NCBI GenBank assembly: GCA_020846575.1
Contig: JADLDQ010000024.1
Span: 1 to 7,380, forward strand
Direction of reading: 5' to 3'
Length of the DNA stretch: 7,380 nucleotides
Source: Burkholderiales bacterium
GTDB taxonomy: Bacteria > Pseudomonadota > Gammaproteobacteria > Burkholderiales > SG8-39
The notes beneath the pieces are model-generated. The model worked only from the letters and a program-made list of their open reading frames with translations, was not told the DNA's origin and did no database searches. Of this stretch, positions 1-6,973 are shown piece after piece; the first letter of the stretch is position 1, and every line of letters begins with the position of its first letter. Made by a program: the position numbers and the translations under genes.

Positions 1-13
1 AAGAGGTGAGCGG

Positions 14-2441
14 GTGAACGACAAGACAGAAGCGATCGTCAGCAAGGATCCGGTGTGCGGCATGAACGTCCAGCCGGGCAAGGAGGCGGGACGCCTGTTG
101 CACGACGGCAAGAATTACCTCTTTTGCTCGACGCATTGCCTGCAAGCATTCGGCGCAGATCCGGACCGCTACTTGGCGAAAGCGGACCCCGTGGCAGGCG
201 GCCATGCGGCGCACGCGCAACACCGCGAGCATGCTCGCGACGCGCAACATGGCCAGCACGCACGTCACGCGCACCGTGAGCAGCCCGCCCACGCGATCGC
301 GCAACCCGCCGCGGCGGGCGCGGGCAAGCCGCGCGCGCAGTACACCTGCCCGATGCATCCCGAAGTCCTGAAGGATGGGCCGGGCAGTTGCCCGATCTGC
401 GGCATGCCGCTGGTGCCGGTAGGCGCCGCGGCTGCGGAGGAAGACAACGCGGAGCTGCGCGACCTCACGCGCCGGCTGTGGGCCGGCGTGGTGCTGTCGA
501 TCCCGATGGTGATCCTCGCCATGTCGCCCATGGTCGGCGTCATAGAGCCTTTCGGTCTGGCGCCGCGCACGCGCGGCTGGATCGAGTTCGTACTCGGCAC
601 GCCGGTCGTACTGTGGGTCGGCTGGCCGATCCTCGCCAAGTTCGCACGCTCGATCGCCTCGTGGAACCTGAACATGTATTCGCTGATCGGGCTGGGCGTG
701 GGGCTCGCCTATCTCTTCAGCCTCGCCGCCGTGCTGCTGCCGGGCCTGTTTCCGCAGGAGTTCCGCGAGCACGACGGCTCGGTCGGCACCTATTTCGAGG
801 CCGCCGCCGTGATCGTCACGCTGGTCATCCTCGGCGACGTGCTGCAGCTGCGCGCCATGGGACAGACGAGCCAGGCGATCCGCGAGCTGCTGAGGCTGGC
901 GCCCAATCTCGCCTGGCGCGTGAAGGCGGACGGCAGCGACGAGCAGGTGCCGCTCGACTCGGTGCAGGCCGGCGACCGGCTGCGCGTCAAGCCCGGCGAG
1001 AAGATCCCGGTGGACGGCAGCGTGCTCGAGGGCGGCAGCCGCGTGGACGAGTCGATGATCACCGGCGAGCCGATGCCGGTGGAGAAGAAGCCCGGCGACC
1101 GCGTCACCGGCGCGACCGTCAACGGCAGCGGCTCCCTCGTCATGCGCGCGGAGCGCGTCGGCGCCGACACGCGTCTGTCGCGCATCGTGCACATGGTGGC
1201 CGAGGCGCAGCGCACGCGCGCGCCGATCCAGCGGCTTGCCGACCTCATCGCCGCGTACTTCGTGCAGGTCGTGGTCGCCATCGCGCTGCTGACTGCCGCG
1301 GCGTGGTGGCTCTTCGGCCCGGAGCCCGCGTTTACCTACGCGCTGCTCAACGCGGTGGCGGTGCTGATCATCGCCTGCCCCTGCGCGGTGGGGCTGGCGA
1401 CGCCGATCTCGATGACCGTGGCGATGGGGCGCGGCGCAGGCCTCGGCATCCTGTTCCGCAACGCCGAGGCGATCGAGCACATGCGCACCATCGACACGGT
1501 GGTCGTGGACAAGACCGGCACGCTCACGCTCGGCAGGCCGGCGCTCACCGATTTCGCCTGCGAAGGCATGCAGGAGGCCGAGGCACTCGCGCTCGTCGCT
1601 GGCGTCGAGCAGCTCTCCGAGCATCCGATCGCCACCGCGATCGTCGAGGGCGCCAAGGCGCGCGGCGCGGCACCCGCGCGCGCAGGACTTCAAGGCGGCG
1701 AACGGACTGGGTGTCGAGGCGCGCATCGGCGGCCGCGCGGTGCTGGTCGGCAGCCGCGCCTACCTCGTGCAGCATGGCGCGGACACCGGCGCGTGGGACG
1801 CGCGGGCGGAAGACTGGCGCGCGCAGGCGAAGACCGTCGTCTTCTTCGCGGTGGACGGCCGCGCGCACGGCATCGCCGCCGTCGCAGACCCGGTGAAGGA
1901 GAGCACCCCCGAGGCGATCGCTGCGCTGAAGAAGCGCGGCGTGCGCATCGTCATGCTGACGGGCGACTCGAAGCGCACCGCGGAGGTGGTCGCGCGCCAG
2001 CTCGGCATCGACGAGGCCGTGGGCGAGGTGCTGCCCGAGGACAAGGCGAAGCAGGTGAAGCGCCTGCAGGCCGAGGGCCGCAGGGTGGCGATGGCGGGCG
2101 ACGGCATCAACGACGCCCCGGCGCTCGCGCAGGCGAACGTCGGCATCGCCATGGGCACCGGCACCGACGTGGCCATGGAGAGCGCGGGCGTGACGCTGGT
2201 GAAGGGCGACCTGCGCGGCATCGCGCGCGCTGCGGCGCTGTCGCGCGCCACGATGCGCAACATCCGCCAGAACCTCGCGTTCGCCTTTGGCTACAACGCG
2301 CTGGGCATCCCCGTCGCCGCCGGCGTGCTCTACCCCGTGTCCGGGCTGCTGCTTTCGCCGATCTTTGCGGGCGCTGCAATGGCGCTGAGCTCGGTGTCGG
2401 TGGTGACCAACGCGCTGCGCCTGCGCCGCAGTGCGCTCTGA
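14..2441 (+). pseudogene. copA: Cu+-exporting P1B-type ATPase (CopA-like), frameshifted
   Basis: This encodes an inner-membrane pump that exports Cu+ using ATP. The GTG start at 14 follows a Shine-Dalgarno-like AGAGGTGAG. In order it shows a YHS domain (DPVCGM, residues 12-17; Cys38, Cys42), a His-rich linker (64-93), a heavy-metal-binding domain (CPMHP 112-116, CPICGM 126-131), membrane segments, TGEP (350-353), CPC (455-457), DKTGTLT (499-505) and SEHP (535-538). The frame then changes near residue 555. The rest is read one base later: VEARIGGRAVLVGS, MLTGDS (about 1953), GDGIND (about 2097) and the last two helices with GYN and MALSSVS, both typical of Cu+ pumps. Frames joined, the protein is about 808 residues, normal for this subgroup, and ends at TGA 2439-2441. 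Family assignment is firm. Whether the break is real or a sequencing error cannot be told here. Without the join, the first frame runs on to 2476 as an Arg/Ala-rich tail with no hinge motifs, so the product would be inactive. Confidence 0.93.
1675..1683 (+). repeat. CG-dinucleotide run at the copA frameshift
   Basis: The run CGCGCGCGC lies exactly where coding passes from the frame of the GTG at 14 to the frame ending at 2441. Upstream the frame reads IVEGAKARGAAPAR; downstream the next frame reads QDFKAANGLGVEAR, as expected for this ATPase family. Loss of one CG unit (2 bases), or gain of one base, produces this shift. Short dinucleotide runs are prone to slippage in replication and to errors in sequencing of GC-rich DNA. 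Confidence 0.75.
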
Positions 2442-2471
2442 GGCGGCATGTCCGGCACGGCAGGAAAAACG

Positions 2472-2484
2472 AGTAGTAACTACT
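2472..2484. repeat. Short palindrome followed by a C7 run
   Basis: AGTAGT and ACTACT face each other across a single A, about 30 bases after the copA stop codon. They are followed by GA, seven C and GTC (2485-2496). No T-run follows, so this is not a standard intrinsic terminator. It marks the change from copA sequence to the mobile-element scar and could be part of an element end. The function is unknown. Confidence 0.35.
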
Positions 2485-2563
2485 GACCCCCCCGTCGTAC
2501 ATGACAGCATAGAGGGCTGAGGATAGGCTGCCGATCCAGGGAAGGGGAGCGGGATCGAAGGCA

Positions 2564-2780
2564 GTGGGCGGCTACTTTGGATCGAAGGCGACCTCGGGCT
2601 TGTGCCAGGCGATCATCGCCCTGATGCCGCCCCGCGATACCTACATAGAAACGCACCTCGGGGGCGGGCGATCATGCAGCGCACGCCGCCGGCGCTGCGC
2701 AACATCGGCATCGACCTGGATTCGCGGGCGCTGGCGAAGTTCCGCTGTGACTATCGGGTGGAACGGGTTCACGCCTGCAA
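2564..2780 (+). pseudogene. D12-class DNA adenine methyltransferase, N-terminal remnant
   Basis: The frame from 2564 reads GGYFGSKATSGLCQAIIALM and then PPRDTYIETHLGGG. This matches the start of phage- and plasmid-type D12 (Dam-like) N6-adenine methyltransferases, where GGYFGSK begins the protein and the E-x-x-L-GGG segment is the SAM-binding motif I. The match then moves to the frame one base earlier: AIMQRTPPALRNIGIDLD, then RALAKFRCDY and VERVH. A single G lost from the GGG at 2666-2668 restores the expected GGG-AIMQ. The similarity stops at about 2777. The catalytic DPPY-type motif and the whole C-terminal half are missing, so no active enzyme is possible. The GTG at 2564 need not be the original start: the frame is open back to 2513 but has no ATG. 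The family call rests on remembered consensus, not on a search. Confidence 0.7.
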
Positions 2781-2948
2781 CAACTGCATCCGCACCACAC
2801 GTACCACCACCGATTACGCCTGCGCGCGCATCTTGGTCGCAAGCAATACTCCAAAGGCACCACGATCCCCGACGCCCGCGTGCGCGACTTGCCGATCACC
2901 ACCGACCCCCTGCTGCCTCGATGGAACCACGTGATCCGCCCAACTTGA
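2778..2948 (+). pseudogene. Transposase C-terminal remnant, probably ISAzo13-like
   Basis: Directly after the methyltransferase remnant, the frame at 2779 reads NNCIRTTRTTT. From about 2814 another frame reads RLRLRAHLGRKQYSKGTTIP, then DARVRDLPITTD, then PLLPRWNHVIRPT, ending at TGA 2946-2948. The order TTxT-(G)L-x-(V/L)-x-A-x-L, then Y-x-KG-x-x-I-x-D, then L-x-I and a closing WN-x-x-I resembles the end of ISAzo13-family transposases as I recall them. The catalytic part is absent and a frameshift lies at about 2806-2815, so it is dead. The family name is a moderate-confidence guess. The alternative is an unrelated hypothetical protein tail. Confidence 0.45.
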
Positions 2949-2999
2949 ACAAAGGGAGTTATTCTTTCGCGGCCCCCAAACGACCAGCTGCTTATTCGC

Positions 3000-3030
3000 C
3001 TGCATAGAGTCGGTTCGCGTACTCATGCAG
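3000..3030. repeat. Imperfect inverted repeat (hairpin)
   Basis: CTGCATAGAGT (3000-3010) pairs with ACTCATGCAG (3021-3030): ten base pairs with one bulged A and a 10-base loop. It sits between the transposase remnant and the 3' end of the minus-strand operon, 108 bases past the stop of the binding-protein gene. It has no T-run on either side. It may work as a transcript-end structure for the converging side, or be a relic of the inserted element. Confidence 0.5.
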
Positions 3031-3113
3031 TCGTGAAACATATCAGAAGGTCCAGTCCCGGCCGAACGCAGACCCACAGCGCTGCCCCCTTCGCTCGGTG
3101 TTGCGCAGTCCTG

Positions 3114-3127
3114 CCCCGCCCGCGGGG
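3114..3127 (-). terminator. Small GC hairpin just after the binding-protein gene
   Basis: CCCCG (3114-3118) and CGGGG (3123-3127) are complementary across a 4-base loop. In the minus-strand transcript the hairpin starts about 10 bases after the TAG stop at 3138-3140. No U-run follows, so it is at best a weak or Rho-assisted 3' end. Confidence 0.25.
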
Positions 3128-3137
3128 ACCCAGCCGA

Positions 3138-4100
3138 CTACTCGAACTTCGCCCCCGACTCGCGCACCAGCCTGCCCTTGCTCTCGATCTCCGCGCGTAT
3201 GAAAGCATCGAACTCCGCGGGACCGAGCGGTGCAGTCTCGTAGCCCAGGTCAGCGAACTTCGGCCGCAGCTCGGGGGCGTTCGCCACGCGGATGAGGTCG
3301 GCGCCGATCTTGTTCACGATCTCGCGCGGCGTGCCGGCGGCGACCACGAAGCCGGTCCAGGTGGTGACATCGTAACCGGGCAGCGTCGCCGACATCGGCG
3401 GGTAGTCCGGGTAGACGGTGCTGCGCTGCGGGTTGGTCACGGCGAGCAGCCGCAGCTTGCCCGCCTTCACCAGAGGCATGGCCGAGTTGAGAATGGCGAA
3501 AGCCACGGGTATGCGCCCGCCCAGCATGTCCGTGTAGAGCGGTGCGCCGCCCTTGTAGGGCACGTGGATCATCTTCACCCCGGCCATCGACTTGAACAGC
3601 TCCCCCGCGAGGTGCGCGCCGGTGCCGATGCCGTTGGAGCCGTGCGACAGCGCATCGGGCTTGCGCCGCGCGAGTTCGATCAGGTCCTTCACGTCGCTCA
3701 CCGGCAGGGAAGGCGTCACCACCAGCCCGATCACGTTGAACCCCAGGCGTGCCACGGGCGCGAAGTCCTTCAGCGTGTCGTAGGGCAGCTTCGGGTTGAG
3801 CGTCAGATTGGTCGCGTGGGCGCTGGTCACCAGACCCACCACCGAACCGTCGGGTGCGCTCCTCGCCACGTACTGCGTGGCGACCACCGCCCCGCCGCCC
3901 GGCTTGAAATCCACCAGCACCGGCTGGCCCCAGTACTCGCCGAGCTTGCCCGCGACCAAGCGCGAAAGCACGTCGTTCGCCCCGCCCGGGGCTTGCGGAA
4001 CGATGATGGTGACCGGCTTCGACGGGTAGGCCTGCGAGGCCGCTTCGAAGGCCGTGAGCGCGCAGGCGGTGAGCGCCGCCAGAACGATAGCCGTCTTCAT
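3138..4100 (-). CDS. Bug/TctC-family periplasmic solute-binding protein
   Basis: This is a tripartite tricarboxylate transporter-type receptor, a family that captures carboxylates and related small acids in the periplasm. Read from the ATG at 4100 it has 320 residues, the usual length. It starts with a signal peptide (MKTAIVLAALTACALTAFEA) with likely cleavage after ASQA at residue 24. Then come YPSKPVTIIVPQAPGG (25-40) with the family's ligand-loop region GGANDV, GSNGIGTGAHLAGELFK (154-170), VPYKGGAP (180-187), and the typical ending PLGPAEFDAFIRAEI...SGAKFE. The frame is open further upstream through ATG 4121, ATG 4142 and GTG 4163, adding MKTEVRR repeats. ATG 4100 is preferred because it gives a standard signal peptide and has GGAGGT seven bases before it. 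No TctA/TctB membrane subunits are present, which is common for these receptors. It is the last gene of a probable operon with the hydroxy-acid dehydrogenase. The ligand is unknown. Confidence 0.92.
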   Translation of the reverse strand: MKTAIVLAALTACALTAFEAASQAYPSKPVTIIVPQAPGGANDVLSRLVAGKLGEYWGQPVLVDFKPGGGAVVATQYVARSAPDGSVVGLVTSAHATNLTLNPKLPYDTLKDFAPVARLGFNVIGLVVTPSLPVSDVKDLIELARRKPDALSHGSNGIGTGAHLAGELFKSMAGVKMIHVPYKGGAPLYTDMLGGRIPVAFAILNSAMPLVKAGKLRLLAVTNPQRSTVYPDYPPMSATLPGYDVTTWTGFVVAAGTPREIVNKIGADLIRVANAPELRPKFADLGYETAPLGPAEFDAFIRAEIESKGRLVRESGAKFE

Positions 4101-4163
4101 ACGACGCACCTCCGTCTTCATACGACGCACCTCCGTCTTCATACGACGCACCTCCGTCTTCAC
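4091..4163 (-). repeat. 21-bp tandem repeat of RBS plus start codon
   Basis: On the minus strand a 21-bp unit encoding MKTEVRR occurs three times in tandem (4163-4143, 4142-4122, 4121-4101). A fourth copy keeps only its first 10 bases (4100-4091), where it becomes the start of the binding protein. The copies are identical except that the first begins GTG instead of ATG. Each unit contains GGAGGT seven bases before the next unit's ATG, so every copy supplies a complete translation-start signal. Because 21 is a multiple of three, all starts share the binding-protein frame. The GTG of the first copy overlaps the TGA stop of the dehydrogenase (GTGA, 4163-4160). Confidence 0.9.
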
Positions 4164-5398
4164 AGACGCCACGAACCCGGATGCCGCACCACCGCGGCGC
4201 GCGCCTCGGCGACGCTGCGGGCGCCGATCTGACCGAGCGCGGCGCGGATCTCGTCGGCGAAAAGGCCGAACGTGTGCGCCGGCCCTTCTTCGCCCAGCGC
4301 GCCCAGGCCCCAGAGGAAGGCCTTGCCGGCGAACACGAAATCGGCGCCCAGCGCGACTGCCCGCACCACGTCCAGACCGCTGCGCACGCCGCTGTCGAAC
4401 AGCACCGCGCTGCGCCCGTTGGCGGCGGCAACGATGCCGGGCAGCGCGTCGATCGCCGCGGGCAGCGCCTCGACCTGCCGGCCGCCGTGGTTGGAGACCT
4501 GGATGCCGTCCACGCCCAGGGACACGGCCTTCAGTGCGTCCTGCGGGTGCAGGATGCCTTTCAGCACCAGCGGGCGCTTCCAGACGTCCCGGAAGCGCGC
4601 CACGTCCTCCCAGGTAAACGCGCCGCGAATTTCCTGCTGGTTGAAGCGCGCGACCTCGTTGATACCGGCGTTCTCGCCGACGTACTTGATCAGGTTTCCG
4701 AACCGCGGGATGCCCTTCGACAGGAACGCAGAAAGGTAGCTCGGGCTGGCGAGCACCTGCGCCACCATCTTCGGAGTGAAGCGGAACGGCGTGGTGATGC
4801 CCGAGAGCACTTCGCGCGTGCGCGTGGTGCGGATCGGGGTGTCGAGGGTCAGCACCAGCACCCGGGCGCCTGCGGCGTGCGCGCGGCGCATCAGGTCCAG
4901 GCCCACCGCGTGCTCGTTCTTCGCGTAGCGGTAGAGCTGGAACCAGAGCGAGTCCGGGGCGATCTTCCCCGCCTCCTCGATCGACATCCCCGATACCGTG
5001 CTGAGGCAGTAGGGAACGCGCGCCTGCTGCGCCGCGGCCGCCAGCAGCTGATCGGCGCCCGGCCAGACGATGCCCGGCGAACCCATGGGCGCCACGCCGA
5101 TGGGCGCGCCCAAGCGCTGGCCGAACAGTTCCGTGTCGGTGGGCGGCAGGCTCGTCGTCACGCCGTAGCGGGGCATCAACTCCACCGCGTCCAGCGCCCC
5201 CCAGTTGCGCCGGATGCCGAGGTCGGCGCCCGCGCCGCCGTCGCCGGCCTCGAAGGCGAATCCCGGCAGGCGGCGGCGCGCGCGTTCGCGCAGGTGGTAG
5301 ATGGTCGGGTAACCGCGGTGCAGCTCGGCAAAGCGCGCCCCTGCGCCGTCGCCAGGGACCGCGGGTGCGGCCCCGGCCGCCAAGGTCTTCTGCGTCAC
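4160..5398 (-). CDS. FMN-dependent alpha-hydroxy-acid dehydrogenase
   Basis: This is a 412-residue member of the lactate/glycolate/mandelate-oxidising flavoprotein family, which converts 2-hydroxy acids to 2-oxo acids on FMN in a TIM barrel. Visible family features are the N-terminal YHLRERARRRLPGF segment (34-47), APIGVAPMG (98-106), LSTVSGMSIEE (132-142), WFQLYRY (152-158), LTLDTP (183-188), the FMN-contacting Lys280 (LVLKGIL), the catalytic base His304 with Arg307 in SNHGGRQ, and the phosphate-binding DSGVRSGLDVVRAVALGA (335-352). Length is close to normal for bacterial members. The GTG start at 5398 has GAGGAG six bases upstream; no other start is needed. The Tyr normally found in the F-x-Y-x-x-GGA segment appears as Ala51 (FEAGDGGA). 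The exact substrate cannot be assigned: lactate, glycolate, mandelate and others are all possible. It overlaps the following binding-protein frame by GTGA, so the two are probably co-transcribed and translationally coupled. Confidence 0.92.
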   Translation of the reverse strand: MTQKTLAAGAAPAVPGDGAGARFAELHRGYPTIYHLRERARRRLPGFAFEAGDGGAGADLGIRRNWGALDAVELMPRYGVTTSLPPTDTELFGQRLGAPIGVAPMGSPGIVWPGADQLLAAAAQQARVPYCLSTVSGMSIEEAGKIAPDSLWFQLYRYAKNEHAVGLDLMRRAHAAGARVLVLTLDTPIRTTRTREVLSGITTPFRFTPKMVAQVLASPSYLSAFLSKGIPRFGNLIKYVGENAGINEVARFNQQEIRGAFTWEDVARFRDVWKRPLVLKGILHPQDALKAVSLGVDGIQVSNHGGRQVEALPAAIDALPGIVAAANGRSAVLFDSGVRSGLDVVRAVALGADFVFAGKAFLWGLGALGEEGPAHTFGLFADEIRAALGQIGARSVAEARAAVVRHPGSWRL

Positions 5399-5418
5399 TG
5401 CGATCTCCTCATCCGGGC

Positions 5419-5450
5419 ACGGGGCAGTATAACGGCGATGACTGCGGTCA
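5419..5450 (-). promoter_or_regulatory. Probable sigma-70 promoter for the dehydrogenase operon
   Basis: On the minus strand, TATACT (5431-5426, within GTTATACTG) is an excellent -10 box about 27 bases before the GTG start. A weak -35 candidate TCGTGA (3 of 6 consensus bases) lies about 16 bases further upstream. Transcription would start near 5419, leaving a leader of roughly 20 bases holding the GAGGAG ribosome-binding site. This would let the dehydrogenase and binding protein be transcribed independently of the MFS gene 169 bases upstream. Confidence 0.5.
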
Positions 5451-5567
5451 CGATGGCTCTTCGCGCTGCCTGAACTTCTGGGAAGACCGCGCCGCGCACG
5501 AGGAGTGAGGGGCTGCCCGCCCTTCGCGCCGGCTCGGCTTCACGCCTTGCCCCGCATCTCTCGAACT

Positions 5568-6725
5568 TCACTTTCCCTTGTTCCACTTCCCCCGTACCCA
5601 CCAGCTCCCGCCCGCGAGAAACGCCGCCATCACCCCGAACACCGGCGCCACGCCCACCAGGCCGCTCGCAGCGCCGGCGGCGAGCGGCACCACCGTGGAG
5701 GTGGCGTTCATCGCCGTCACCCGCAGCCCCATCACCTCGCCCACGCGACCCGCAGGGGCGGCCTCGTACAGGAGCGCCTGTGACAGCGGTCCCGCAAGAC
5801 CGATGCCCAGGCCGAGCAGGAAGCCGACCGTCATCAGCGCGCCGATCCCGGCGAACAGCGGAAACACCAGGATGCACGCGGCTGCGAGGGCGAAGGAGGC
5901 GATCATCAGCTGCCAGTCGGTGAAGCGCCGCCCGAGCCAGATCATCACCACCCGGATCACCACCGAGGCGAGCGAGTAGGCGCCCAGCACGAGGCCGATG
6001 CCGGAAGCGGAAAGACCGATCTCCACGCCGTAGAGCGGAATCATGAGCGAGGCGATGCTCCAGGTGGCGCTCGCGATCACGCACACCGCGTAGACGGGCA
6101 GCAGCTTGCGGTCGCGCGCGAGTTCGAACACGCCGCCTCTCCTGCCGCCGCCCCGCGGGCCCGTGGGGTGCGCCGGCGGCGCCGGCGCCTCGATCACGCG
6201 CAGCGCCAGCACCGCGATAGTGAAGAGAGGCGCCGCGGCCAGCATCAGGAACGCCTCCGGGTGCCCGGCGCGTTCCACCACGAAACCGATCGCGATGGGC
6301 GCGAGAAAGGTCGCGGCCGCGAACCCGAGCGCCGCCAGGCTGTAGTTGGTCGAGCGCTGCTGCGAAGCGCCGATCCTGCCCAGCCACTGCGTGTGGCCGA
6401 CGTAGAACAGGCTGTAGAAGGTGCCCACGACCGGGCTGACGATGAACAAGGCCCCGAGGTCGCGCCAGCCCCAGCCGAGCGCGCAACCGGCCACCATGAT
6501 CGCCGAGAACCACAGCATCGGACCGGCGACGCCGACACGGTCCATCAGCCTCCCCGCGGGCACCGAGAACACCGTGCTCACCAGCCCGAACAGCGCCACG
6601 AGCAGGCCCACCGCCGCGGGTGAAGCCTGGAGCTGCGCCGCGTAGAGCACCACCGCCAGGCGCGCACCCATGAAGGTGAAATGGTTGGCCGAGGAGATGG
6701 CGATGAACCAGCCGATGGTCTTCAT
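5568..6725 (-). CDS. Major facilitator superfamily transporter
   Basis: This is a 385-residue inner-membrane protein with about 12 hydrophobic segments in two halves, joined by a hydrophilic, Pro/Gly/Arg-rich loop (about 179-204). The MFS loop motif is visible as GRLMDRVG (58-65) and in reduced form as GRRFTDW (265-271). The start chosen is ATG at 6725, MKTIGWFIAIS. It leads straight into the first membrane segment and has AGGA a few bases upstream. An earlier in-frame ATG (6923) would add 66 residues that look non-coding and lack membrane character. The protein most resembles sugar- or drug-type MFS members of unassigned substrate. It precedes the hydroxy-acid dehydrogenase in the same direction with a 169-bp gap, so it may supply or export a related acid, but that is inference from position only. 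Confidence 0.88.
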   Translation of the reverse strand: MKTIGWFIAISSANHFTFMGARLAVVLYAAQLQASPAAVGLLVALFGLVSTVFSVPAGRLMDRVGVAGPMLWFSAIMVAGCALGWGWRDLGALFIVSPVVGTFYSLFYVGHTQWLGRIGASQQRSTNYSLAALGFAAATFLAPIAIGFVVERAGHPEAFLMLAAAPLFTIAVLALRVIEAPAPPAHPTGPRGGGRRGGVFELARDRKLLPVYAVCVIASATWSIASLMIPLYGVEIGLSASGIGLVLGAYSLASVVIRVVMIWLGRRFTDWQLMIASFALAAACILVFPLFAGIGALMTVGFLLGLGIGLAGPLSQALLYEAAPAGRVGEVMGLRVTAMNATSTVVPLAAGAASGLVGVAPVFGVMAAFLAGGSWWVRGKWNKGK

Positions 6726-6942
6726 CGGGTCCTGCCCGAGTGGGCGCAGCCCATGATCCGGGCAGTCGATCGGAGTGTCTTCACGGAAAAAGTACCCGCC
6801 GGTAGCGCGTGGCATCGCACTTATTCTCGCATCGGCCCCCGGCGCGCAGGCACAGGAATGGACCCCCAGTGCCATGCGCCTGCCGGCGCTCGATGCCGCC
6901 GGATCGTCCACCGGAGCGCCCACCGGAGCGGCCGCGCGCGGT

Positions 6943-6948
6943 TATCAT
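6943..6948 (+). promoter_or_regulatory. Possible -10 box for the RidA-family gene
   Basis: TATCAT matches the -10 consensus in 4 of 6 positions and sits 26 bases before the ATG at 6974, in an otherwise GC-rich stretch. No convincing -35 box lies 16-18 bases upstream; that place is taken by a direct repeat, CCACCGGAGCG, at 6908-6918 and 6920-6930. The evidence is weak. Confidence 0.3.
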
Positions 6949-6973
6949 GGCGTTTTCCGAAGGAGGAAGCCGC

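Noticed and set aside
1675..1683. Programmed ribosomal frameshifting in the ATPase gene
   Set aside because: There is no slippery heptamer or stop-codon shift site, and no known +1 programme for this gene family at this place. Repeat contraction or sequence error is simpler.
388..1896. 502-codon open frame in another frame of the copper ATPase
   Set aside because: It reads as Arg/Ala-rich nonsense while the ATPase frame shows all expected motifs across the same region.
3033..4232. 399-codon open frame on the + strand, opposite the binding-protein gene
   Set aside because: Its composition is rich in Arg, His and Gly with no domain, and it lies wholly over a well-supported family gene on the other strand. 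It is a GC-rich shadow frame.
4181..5473. 430-codon open frame on the + strand, opposite the hydroxy-acid dehydrogenase
   Set aside because: It is antisense to a clear flavoprotein gene and its translation is low-complexity Arg/Ala/His with no recognisable motif.
5395..6513. 372-codon minus-strand frame overlapping the MFS gene
   Set aside because: It lacks membrane segments and is Arg/Gly-rich. The MFS frame explains the region.
6908..6930. Direct repeat CCACCGGAGCG twice at 12-base period upstream of the RidA-family gene
   Set aside because: There are only two short copies in very GC-rich sequence. It could be an operator half-site pair, but there is no symmetry or other support.
6775..6950. 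Signal-peptide-like stretch (RGIALILASAPGAQAQEW) on the + strand before the RidA-family gene
   Set aside because: The frame has only a GTG start without a clear ribosome-binding site, continues antisense-like through the RidA gene in the wrong frame, and matches no family I know. It is probably chance, or at best a small relic.
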